A DNA stretch of 64,000 bases, taken from Taudactylus pleione (lineage: Eukaryota; Chordata; Amphibia; Anura; Myobatrachidae). Within the stretch, counting starts at the first letter, position 1. Each line of letters begins with the position of its first letter. The translations under genes and the position numbers were made by a program. Shown here one piece after another: positions 33,721 to 43,705 of the stretch. The notes under the pieces are model-generated. The model made no database searches. It was not told the origin of the DNA and saw only the letters and a program-made list of their open reading frames with translations. The stretch lies in the NCBI GenBank assembly GCA_031769625.1, contig JAUIMM010000200.1, positions 55,946,001 to 56,010,000 of the forward strand. Reading direction: 5' to 3'.

Positions 33721-35220
33721 AACTGGGGTGCACCTCACAGATCAGTCCCTTTAGCCAGTCCCTCTAGCCATATATAGTCCATTATTATCTGTATTTACAG
33801 ACTCAAGGGCACTCTTCAGATTATATGCAAATCATATACATTTATTTTGCCAAAGTCATACCCTTGTTTAGCATATCATGCCTTTACACTAACACACACA
33901 GTCACAACACTATATTAACTAACACGCTCTCACACACCCATTATGATAATAGTCTGCCCCCAGCACACTTACCTTACCTGTGGAATGCAGCAGAACTCCT
34001 TCCTGAAATTGATGCAAGTCTCCAGGGAAGTTGCGAGCTACCGGTTGAATGAAACAGTACCTTGTAGGATTAGCCTGTGAAGGCAATGGCAATTCTGCTC
34101 CAAGCCCAAGTGGACCTCATACACATTCTTGGCCTTCCCCCTAGGAAAAGAGAGCAATGCAATCAGGCATGACCAATGGCTCTCTATCCAAAAAACAACC
34201 ATAAATTGAATAGAAGCAGTCCTGTCTAGTGCCATTTTAGTTACAGAAGATGTCCAACAGAAACCCATTGTTAAATATCATAGGATAATATAACATCACT
34301 GATCCCTCCCCTTTGCCATTTTACCTAATTGTAATAAGTGAGTTGCCATGTAATTGTTTTAAAGCTGTACTTATGATTTTGCTAATATTGGTACATGTTC
34401 TACCATTTCTTTGTGACTTTCTCACATTCCTCAAGGTAGTTTCACAAAAAGTCCCAATAGTAGCAGAATCTCCAGTACCCCTATGGTTATTTGATTGAAT
34501 ATACTTTTCCATGTAAATACTGTGCATATTCCCCCTCTGCCCATGCCTGTATACCATCTCTCTTCTTAGGAAGTCAACTACAAGATTGTGTTTCCCTCCT
34601 TGTACTTGTATGAAAGTTGTCCTTTGTTAACCTACCTATACACTGCTGCTATACAGCCATAATAAAAAGTCTTTTAAAAAATGACTTAATGGACCTTCAA
34701 GTGGATGAGAAGTAAATGGATTTTTAAAAGGAGATCCATTAAACAGTCAATTATCATTGCAAACAGCCTTCTATTATCTCAAAAATCTGGAAAAAGCAAA
34801 GCAAGTGCATATAAATGAGAGGAACATGAAAATACAATAAATGACTGAAATGGTGTACAAAATGTATATACACACGTACACACAGTATGTTTGCTTATAT
34901 ACCATTAGAATCATTGATTTGCATATTCTTCAAAATTATAAGCACAATTACATGCACTGTATTTGATTTTTATTTATTTATTTCTAAGGAGCCTACAGCC
35001 TGCTATTGACAGCAGCTATTGTTATGTGCTTGGACTCGGAGTGGGCACGCCATACTTTACAAGGGTATTTGTTCATTTCAGATATCGCAAACACCATGTT
35101 TACAACAAATAGCAATACATTTCTTAAGGATTAATCTAACAGATTTTTTAAAAAATTCAAAAACTATAAAATGTTTAAACTATTAAGAGCAAATTTTAGT
35201 CCTTTTGATAATGATTCAAA
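33721..35220. other. No recognisable feature
   Basis: AT-rich DNA with short chance frames on both strands. Confidence 0.45.
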
Positions 35221-35225
35221 TCAGT

Positions 35226-35546
35226 AGGTGCATACACACGTAACGATTTTGTTACCAACGATTTTCTGAATGATTTTCTGAACGATTTTATGTCAGATTA
35301 TCTGTCAGATTTTTTAAAGTGTAATGAACGATTTTATCGAACTACAAACGATTTTTGTAACTTCCCTTAATGAAAATCGTTCAGTTGGTCAGTCAGAATG
35401 AACTACAAACTACAAACGGGAATGCGCATGAACGATAATCATTCATCGTTATAACTCAGAAACTGAACAATTTTTTCAACGATTGAACGATAACGACGTT
35501 GTTATAGTTAAAATCGTTCAAAAAATCGTTACGTGTGTATGCACCT
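35226..35546. mobile_element. MITE with perfect 25-bp terminal inverted repeats
   Basis: 35226-35250 (starting AGGTGCATACACACGTAACG) is the exact inverse of 35522-35546. The interior repeats the motif AACGATTTT and its complement many times. The target duplication may be TA or TTA but is not clean. Confidence 0.88.
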
Positions 35547-35549
35547 TAT

Positions 35550-36560
35550 GTAATAGTAACAGTAAATAAATTAAATGGAAAAAAAACAATTTTAAGGCCT
35601 TGCTTTCATTGTCTTCTTTTTCTGAATAGTTTTATGCCACGCTTAACATCCATTGATTTTTCAACACATCTTTGTTTTCAATGCTACAACATATAGAGAG
35701 AACTATGTATAACACTAATCAAAGGGATATTTGATGTTTAGTAACTTATCACTGCAATAACTTTCAAAGAGGAGCAATCAGTGGTGAGATACAAGAGAGA
35801 TAGAATGGCCTGATTAATAAGAGGGCATTCCTTATTAATAAGAGGACATTCCTTAGTACCTATGTTGCACACACGGTTAAATGTTTTGCATTGCGCAGCA
35901 AAATTTCAACAACAGTAAATGCTTGTCAAAGTCTATTCCAGCTAGCATGGAAAGATGAGGGACATGAGAGCTCCGAATGTTATATATTTAAATTCACTTC
36001 ATGCATGTTGGTTGAAATCTCCAGCTCACAAGTAGCCATGTGGGGAATAACTTCATATATATTTAAGATTCACCCAGAAACATTAATACCAAACATCATT
36101 GCTGTCAGATGGGGGATTAGAATAAATAAAAAAAAGAGTGTAAAGTTTCCTTTTTAAATGAGTTCTGGGATCAAAATGTTATAATAATAAACACACAAAC
36201 TTTATTTACTTGGCTGATATCAGGTCTTGTGTCCGTTGACCAATCAGTAAGATTAAATTATGTGATATGTGGTTTTAAATTGTGCGATATGTGGTTTATC
36301 ATTTATACAAAGGTTACATCACTTTTTCGGTATGCTTTACAGAATGAAGGAACATAAATAAATGATTAAAACATCACCAGTTCTGTGCCCTGAAGACAAC
36401 ACTGATATGGATGTGACCTTAGATAGCTGAAAGTGCAAAGTGAGTTAAACTGTGTTGATTTCACATATAGTAGAGCAGACCTCAGTGAAAAATTCTAAAA
36501 CTAAAATTAGCTTAATCGGAAACTTGCTGTGACATTGTAATGGTGTGTTGCAAATGCATT
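35550..36560. other. No recognisable feature
   Basis: AT-rich, with one local duplication (CCTTATTAATAAGAGG.CATT near 35810-35850). No gene is recognised. Confidence 0.45.
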
Positions 36561-36566
36561 TTACTC

Positions 36567-36930
36567 ATACTTGCCTACTGTTCCGGAAACTGCAGGAGGC
36601 TCACAATTTTATGGGTATCCCCGCACCCCCAAAAAAGTAGGCACTTCTGCCGCATCCAACCCACTTCCTAGTGAAGTGGGCAGAATGGGGAGAATCATAG
36701 TGTGAATCTGTGGTCCGGCGGGAGGGGGCTGGGCTTAACGACGTGATTCTATGATAATCATGTAATTTGGCTCCGTCCCTATCAAAAATGTCCGCGATTC
36801 GCAGCATTTTGTCGTGAGGGGGCAGGGCCTACTGATGTGATCATCTGGCCCTGCCCCCATAACTGCCCACCTGCATCTTGGGAAGGAGTCTTCTACCAGA
36901 GAGCACCATTCAAATGTCGGAAAGTATGAT
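36567..36930. repeat. Interspersed repeat with CATACTTGCC / GGAAAGTATGA ends
   Basis: The two ends are related inversely (CATACTTGCCTACTGTTCC against CATACTTTCCGACATTTG). A middle segment around CACTTCCTAGTGAAGTGGGC resembles 60810-60850. Probably an old MITE. Confidence 0.5.
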
Positions 36931-37004
36931 TTTACTGTTGCTAAAAATGCCATATATGCATACAGAAATAATGTAATTATCCCAAGTGAAAATTACCATC
37001 TTAT

Positions 37005-37400
37005 ATGGTACTAGCTGAAGTACCAGGCATTGCCTTGGTTTAAATCTTCAAGTTATTAACTTTTATTATGTGATGTCGTCCAAATCCATCCAGTGGAAGG
37101 CCCACAACAGACTCCCTAGGGCAAAGTTCCTACCGGCGCATTCCACCGTGAGGTCCGACTGGGACCCCAATCACTCCATTAGGCATCCCAGACCAATTGC
37201 CATCCCTCTGTGAAGTTGTCATCCACATCCATTCATTGGAAGGTCAAGAACAGGCTCCCCGGGTCGACGTTCTGCCCAGCGTACTGCAACAGGAAGTTCG
37301 ACCGGGACCCTAAGCCCCCTAAAACCTGACCAGAATCCAACTGTACCACCTCGCACGGGTGTCCAAAAACATAACTGGACAGACAAACAAACAGACCAAT
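37005..37400. repeat. Interspersed repeat starting TACTAGCTGAAGTACC
   Basis: Contains two diverged copies of a block running from CATCCA.TGGAAGG to GGTCCGAC/GTTCGACCGGGACCC (about 37088-37165 and 37224-37315), then an AT-rich end. The start resembles a widespread repeat family, but I cannot assign its class. Confidence 0.45.
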
Positions 37401-37588
37401 TAATTTTATATATAAGCTATATATATTTAAAACGCACACACTTCCAATTTGCCACCAATTTACCAATAGGCTAAAATCTAGGTACTGCAATCACAGAATC
37501 AATTAATACAGTATTCCAATCTATAAATTTAGTAGCAGATACATAGCCCAATGGCCATTTCGGTGGCTTGACCACCTTTCTCAAGGTC

Positions 37589-38860
37589 CTTATACACTCA
37601 CTGATCAGCAATAAAAGTCACCTAATACTGTGTAGGTCCCCCTCGTGCTATCAAAACAGCTCTAACCCATTGAGGCATGGACTCCACGAGACCTTTGAAG
37701 GTGTCCTATGGTATCTGGCATGTTAGCAGCAATTCCTGTAAGTCCTGTAAGTTGCAAGGTGGAGCCTTCTCAGATGCCCTATCGAACTGAAGACTGGGTA
37801 ATTTGGAGGCCAAGTCAACACCTTGAACTCTTTATTATGTTCCTCAAACCATTCCTGAACAATTTTTGCAGTGTGGCAGGGCGCATTATCCTGCTGAAAG
37901 AGACCACAGCCATCGGGGAATACCATGAAAGGGTTTACTTGATCTGCAACAATGTTAAGGTAAGTAGTATGAGTCACAGTAACATCCACATGTATGCCAG
38001 GACCCAAGGTTCCCAGTAGAACATTGCCCATAGCATCACACTGCCTCCGCTGGCTTGCCTTATTCCTAAAGTGCAGCCTGGTATCATTTCTTGTAAATGA
38101 TGCACATGCACCCAGCTACCCATATGATGTAAAAAAAAAAAAAAGATTCATCAAACCAGGCCCCTTCTTCCATTGCTCCATGGTCCAGTTCTGATGCCCA
38201 TTGTAGACACTTTCAGTGGTGGACAGGGGTCAGCATGGGACTCTGACCCGTCAGCAGCTAAACTGTGTGTTTTGCATTGTGTACTGTGTGTTCTGACACC
38301 TTTCTATCTATCATTTATCTAGCATTAACTTTTCAGCAGTTGTGGTACAGTAGCTCTTCTGTGGGATCAGACCCGATGAGCTAGCCTTCGTTCCCCACAT
38401 GCACCAAGTAGCCATGCACACCCATGACCCTCTCCACTTGTGGTAGGTACTAACCATTACATACCAGGAACAGGCCACAAGACCTGCTGTTTTGGAGATG
38501 CTCTGACCCAGTTGTCTAGCCAGGGCCGTAGCTAGGGCATCTCCTGGCCTCTCCTATCTCCTCCCTGGCCCTTCCCCATGAAGCCATGACCCTTTTTTGG
38601 GTGTATTATGTCCCTTTGAAAAATGAGGGGGGCGCCAATGTTCTTTCTGGCACAGGGCACCAAAAAGTCTAGTTACGGCTCTGTGTCTAGCCATCACAAT
38701 TTGATCTTGTCAAAGTCACTCGGATCCTTAAACTTGCCTATTTTTCCTGCTTCCAACACATCAACTTTAAGAACTGATTATTCACTTGTTGCCTAATATC
38801 CCACCCCTTGATTGGTGCCATTGTAATGAGATAATCAATGTTATTCACATACTCCTTGCT
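37589..38860 (-). pseudogene. Second, older Tc1-like transposon remnant
   Basis: Starts near ACACTCACTGATCAGCAATA, a terminus typical of a common vertebrate Tc1-like group. A minus-strand transposase relic contains QQDNAPCHTAKIVQEWFEEH (second catalytic Asp) and, read through frame breaks, WTMEQWKK-like segments and the N-terminal region near 38500-38740. A hAT MITE splits it at 38521-38683. The right terminus is missing and the sequence runs into an L2/CR1-like tail. Confidence 0.85.
38521..38683. mobile_element. hAT-type MITE, 163 bp, TSD TGTCTAGC
   Basis: The ends CAGGGCCGTAGCTAG and, inverted, CAGAGCCGTAACTAG are flanked by perfect TGTCTAGC at 38513-38520 and 38684-38691. It lies inside the Tc1-like remnant and so is younger than it. 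Confidence 0.95.
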
Positions 38861-38884
38861 CACTGTCCCCACCGTCTGTGTCAC

Positions 38885-39225
38885 CCCTGTCTGTCTGCCC
38901 CTCCCCTTTAGAATGTAAGCTCTCACGAGTAGGGCCCTCTTCCCTCATGTTCATTTACTTCCATTACTTATACTATCATCTGCTCCATGCTGCCTACAAT
39001 GACACATAACCCTTGGTTTCTGCCGGCCTGCTGCTTACTTGTGTAATATGACCGCTGATGCAGCAATATTTAGAAACCATGTCCTTGTCCTGCAATGCTT
39101 TGTACTGTAAGTCCTTTGTTTCTTGTCTTGCTCATTCTGTTGTGCTTTGTACAGAGCTGCAGACCCCTAGTGGCGTCATTCATAAATAAAGGAAAATAAT
39201 AATAATGATGATAATAATAATAGAT
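38885..39225 (+). mobile_element. 3' end of an L2/CR1-like retroposon with (AAT)n tail
   Basis: Contains GAATGTAAGCTCTCACGAG and AGGGCCCTCTTCCCTC, and ends TTTGTACAGAGCTGC ... ATAAATAAAGGAAAATAATAATAATG. This layout is characteristic of non-LTR elements or derived SINEs ending in a short tandem tail in amphibians. The ORF part is absent. Confidence 0.7.
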
Positions 39226-39229
39226 GTGG

Positions 39230-39416
39230 AGGTATAATACAAACAGAAAAGAGTCCAAAAATGTTCAGTAGACTGTGTTTAAAGATATCTTGAACATTTA
39301 ACACTCCCCAAATTCCTGTAGCTTCAGTAGGTGACAAATCTATAAAAATAGACAAAAGGAGCCCTCTAGGTGTAGTAGTTTATTGAGACATGAATTTATT
39401 AAAAACTTCCCAAACT

Positions 39417-39461
<45 letters not shown>

Positions 39462-40636
39462 TACATGCTGTATATATAGAATATTTCCTCATCCCGCTTT
39501 CACTTTATACTTAGGTAAACATGTTATCTCTATAGTATGTAATTGTCTAATTCCGAATTTTCCATTATTACATGTAATATTTCTCTTACTACCTTTTGAA
39601 GCAGTGGTAATAGGGCCTCAGTCTGTAGTTGGGTAGAGAGATTGAAATATACTATAAATTATTATTATTAATAATAATAATAATAATAATAATAATGTTG
39701 TACATAGAGTTCTTCTTTAAGATAACTTCCAAACAGTATTTGATTTGAACTGCCGAACAACTTATGGCTGCATGTGAACACAGGCATTCTCCATCTCCCC
39801 TTCAGTCTGTTTTTATTTTTTTGGCAAAGTGACCAAGTCTACTGGCAGTCTCTTACTCTGTGACCTCCATCAGGGAATCTGTTTCTTCTCCATTCCCATA
39901 AAAAAATTGAACGAATAAAAGAAAATAGCTAGGTGCTGAGGTCTTTTTTGCAGTTTACACCGCTTTCCTTTACAAATGTGTCTGACCCATTTTATTTTTT
40001 GCAATGAAACCAGTAGAAAAACAACAGGGAAATTTATCAGTGGCCATTTTTTAAAGCGGGTTTGATTTGCAGTATAAGCCTCCAGCGGTTTGGAGACTTA
40101 AAATGCAAATTGCTTGCAATGTGTAGTGATTACATACATGTAAACCGCAAACATTTTAGGTGGTAACATTGGCCCCTTGGTACCCTGGCTGCTGGATAAC
40201 TCAGGAGAAAAGAGCATGAGTGCCCCTATAGTAAAATAAAGGTAATCTAAGACCCTTTCATAAATTATAATTATAACTGTACTCCTCTCCTAATAAAAAG
40301 TAATATCTGTGTTCCCTTAATAAAATAATATCTGCTATGGGTGGGAGCCAATGAGAAACAGTCTTTCAAGTAAATAATGAAAAACATCTCCTGATTGTTT
40401 TTTGTAAATTAGGCAGGCTTGCCTGACCTTAGGTTATGGGTATCAGGAGGCTCTACATTACAATGTGATTGATGTTCAAGATTTCGATTTTTTAACCCAA
40501 TTGACCATTTTGAATAAAGAAAAAAAGATCAAGGAAGATAAGTATTACCCACTACACTACTGAATATATGGAATGGGGGGCATTCATTATTACATAAATT
40601 TTTATTTCTGTATTATTATCATTATTATTATCATCA

Positions 40637-40668
<32 letters not shown>

Positions 40669-40900
40669 TAAAGGGGAACAGATTTTAATTTCCAATAATT
40701 AGGGGCAATATTATTATTATTACTTGAAAGGGGGGCAAAATAATTATTACTCATAACAGTGGGGAAAAAGAAAAAAAAATCCTGTAGTTTATAGTATTAT
40801 AGTATAAATAGAGTAGCTTTATAGTATTTTTTTCAATTCAAATATGTGTGTTAATATTCTCTCTCAGGTGTATATTTTTGATTGAGATGTAATTTATTTT
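39230..40900. other. Gene-free stretch with microsatellites
   Basis: Holds an (AT)n run at about 39425-39454, (TAA)n at 39658-39696 and (ATT)n/(ATC)n at about 40612-40669. Otherwise AT-rich DNA without recognised elements. Confidence 0.7.
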
Positions 40901-40904
40901 TTAA

Positions 40905-41948
40905 AAACTCAGTAATGTCTCTCTAGGGTCCAGCAGTAGTCAACCAGCAAACTGGTGCTCCACTTGCATTGGTAACACATTTCTATGTTAGAAATGTCCT
41001 GATTAAAGCGTTCACCGAATTCTTTGCTTGCCGAACATTTTCCCAGAAAAAGGTGAAAGTCCAAGAAATAAACATTTCCAGCAGTTCTGCAAATTCTGCC
41101 AAATATTAAAAAATTTGTAATAAAAATGTTATCCATGATTATTCTAAGGGGCATATTTAACAAAGAATATTTGAGGGCTATCCCCTGAAAACATCAATTT
41201 TTGAGAGTAACTGAAAATATTAAGGATCCCCTGAATATGGTTACATGGCCTCGCAGTAGATATCAGAGATATCTGCTACAATCCCCACTTTTCAATGGCA
41301 AATTCCACTGCCATAGGCTTCTATATGAGCTGCTTAAATGTGAATTGACCAAGCTTGGCCCCTGTAGTCTATGGGCTACAGATTACAAAAGTTACCAGGA
41401 GAAGGATCCGTAGGATTCCATCCCATCACTCTCTGCTCGTAGATGCGCAGTGATCAGACAGCTAAATACCTGTTATAGTTAATGTTTTATTGCCACCCTA
41501 AGTAGCGATAACAAATTATAATTATGAGTTCTAAAACCCCATTGCTTCGTAAGATGTCAAAAAGTCACTATTTCGGGCTCGTGATTTTCTAAAAAAGTTT
41601 TTGCAGACACTTTTGAAACTGTACAACACAGCTTTTTTAACTTCATTCTACTCTCCTTCAAATATCCCATTTCCTAGCAATTTTCTGACCTGAAGGCCTA
41701 CAAAAATACCTTCTTTAATCATAGCATCAATGATCATGGGAAACTTATTTCTCAAACATGAAAATCCAATATGCATTTACTTTTTACACATCACTTTAAC
41801 AAAGTTTTTCATAGATCCAAAGGAGAAAGGTACAGTTTATCAGAGTCAACAAGTGAACTCTTCACAACATTTTTTTCTCGTCTGAAACAAGTGATGTACG
41901 TAATATTGGCCAATCCTTCTGAATGTATTGCTTGTCCCTACTGTATAG
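40905..41948 (-). pseudogene. Remnant of a repeat-associated ERFHQDI-family protein gene
   Basis: Read on the minus strand, 41948-41546 gives DKQYIQKDWPILRTSLVSDE, then FP.IIDAMIKEGIFVGLQVRKL and FKSVCKNFF segments. After a MITE, 41145-40905 gives EFGERFNQDISNIEMCYQCK and LLVDYCWTL. These match in order a protein family I know as multicopy, uncharacterised predicted proteins in many animal genomes, probably mobile-element derived. Frameshifts and stops are frequent. It is split by the MITE at 41146-41546 and cut at its upstream end by the insertion site of hAT copy B. Function unknown. Confidence 0.7.
41146..41546. mobile_element. MITE with GGGGCATATTTA end (copy 2), inside the ERFHQDI pseudogene
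   Basis: Starts AAGGGGCATATTTAACAAAG. Its right half (from ATAGGCTTCTATATGAGCTG) is repeated at 47395-47755. The pseudogene reading continues on either side. Confidence 0.7.
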
Positions 41949-41960
41949 TAGGGATGAGCG

Positions 41961-41985
41961 GGTTCGGATTTCTGAAATCCGAACC
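41961..41985. repeat. Subterminal hairpin at the 5' end of hAT copy B
   Basis: A perfect 11-bp stem (arm GGTTCGGATTT at 41961-41971 with 41975-41985), 12 bp inside the terminus. Confidence 0.85.
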
Positions 41986-42108
41986 CCCTCGAGCCCCCCC
42001 GATCCGAGTCGTATCCGAGTCAGGCTCGACTTTTCCCGCCAGACTTGGAACTGAAATCGAGGCAAAACGTCATCATCCCGCCTTCCGGATCTCGCAGGTT
42101 TTGGATTC

Positions 42109-42116
42109 TATAAAAG
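42109..42116 (+). promoter_or_regulatory. Putative TATA box of hAT copy B
   Basis: TATAAAAG stands 160 bp inside the 5' end and is followed by a GC-rich CGCGTCGGCGCCATTTCTC segment. Copy A has TATATAAG in the same place. Confidence 0.6.
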
Positions 42117-42469
42117 GTCCCCGCGTCGGCGCCATTTCTCACTCCGGCTATGGACAGTGAAGAGGGATGGGTGGGAGCTAGGGCTGGCTGGGCTGTGTTG
42201 TGCTGCTGTTGTCCATAGGGGCTAGCTGGGCTGTGTTGTGCTGCTGTCATAGGGACTGGCTGGGCTGTGTTGTGCAGTCAGTTGTCCATAGGGGCTGTGT
42301 CCACTCCAAACTCTATAGGGGCTGGCTGGACTGTGTTGTGCAGTATCTCATAAAGGCTGTAGTCCTAGAGGGGTGCTGTAGTATTGTCCAGGGGGTAATC
42401 TGTGCATCAGAGGTGCTCCCCCAAAGTGCACTCCAAAAATTTTTTTTTTGTGTGTGTTTGTGAATTGTG

Positions 42470-43690
42470 TGCGCAGTAGCCACACGTGCATCAACAAAGT
42501 AGCGTCAAGCGTGCGCCTGTGTCATAAGTGAAGGGCTGGCTGGCTAGACTGTTAAAGGGTGCTGTAACCCCCAAAGTGGACTCCAAACAAAATAAAAAAA
42601 TATTTTTTGTGTTTGTGAACTGTGTGCGCACTAGCCGCACGTGCAACAACAAAGTAGCGCCAAGCGTGTGCCTGTGTTCCATAATTAAAGGGCCGGCTGG
42701 CTTGTCCGCTAAAGGGTGCTGTAAACCCCAAAGTGCACTCCAAAAAAAAATATATATTTTTTTTTTTGTGTTTGAGAATTGTGTGCGCAGTAGCCGCATG
42801 TGCATCAACAAAGTAGCGTCAAGCGTGCACCTGTGTCATAAGTGAAGGGCCGGCAGGCTAGACTGTTAAAGGGTGCTGTAACCCCCAAAGTGCACTCCAA
42901 ACAAAATAGAAAATAATTTTCTGTGTTTGTGAATTGTGTGCGCAGTAGCTGCACGTGCATCAATAAAGTAGCACCAAGCGTGCGCCTGTGTCATAAGTAA
43001 AGGGCCGGCTGGCTCGTCTGTTAAAGGGTGGTGTAACCCCCAAAATGCACTCCAAACAAAATTAAAAAATATTTTCTGTGTTTGTGAATTGTGTGCACTG
43101 TGGCTGCACGTGCATCAACAAAGGAACAGCGCCAAGCATGCGCCTGTGTCCCATAAGTAAAGGGCCGGCTGGCTTGTCCGTTAAAGGGTGCTGTAACCCT
43201 CAAAGTGCACTCCAAAAAACATTTTTTTTTTTCTGTGTTTGTGAATTGTGTGCACTGTACGTGCATCCTCAAAGCAGCAGCGCCAAGCGTGCGTCTGTCT
43301 GTAAAAGGGTGGTGTAACCCCCAAAGTGCACTCCAACAAAAATAAAACATTTTCTTCTGTGTTTGTGAATTGTCTGCACTGTACGTGCATCCTCAAAGCA
43401 GCAGCGCCAAGCGTGCGTCTGTCTGTTAAAGGGTGGTGTAACCCCCAAAGTGCGCTCCACAAAAAATAAAAAGTTCTTGTTTTTCTATCTTTGTGAATTG
43501 TGTGCACTGTAGCTGCACGTGAATCAACAAAAGAGCAGCGCCAAGCATGCGCCTGTGTCCCAGTGTCCCATAAGTAAAGAGCCGGCTGGCTCATTTCTTA
43601 AAGGGTGGTGTAACCCACAAAGTGCACTAGTCTCCAACAAAAATAAAAAATAATTTTCTGTGTTTGTGTGCGCCTTAGCCACACGTATAT
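42470..43690 (+). repeat. Tandem monomer array upstream of the transposase start (copy B)
   Basis: ACGTGCATCA-type markers at 42484, 42639, 42798, 42953, 43108, 43259, 43383 and 43518 give eight monomers of 124-159 bp. Each holds TGTGTTTGTGAATTGTGTGC, an ACGTGCATC core and AAAGGGTGSTGTAACCC. The array stops a few bases before the transposase ATG. Copy number differs from copy A. Confidence 0.88.
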
Positions 43691-43705
43691 ATCAATATAA
43701 CATAA

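Noticed and set aside
42470..43690. CRISPR-like impression from regularly spaced repeats
   Set aside because: Monomers are contiguous and diverged, without short identical repeats separated by unique spacers, and the context is a vertebrate transposon.
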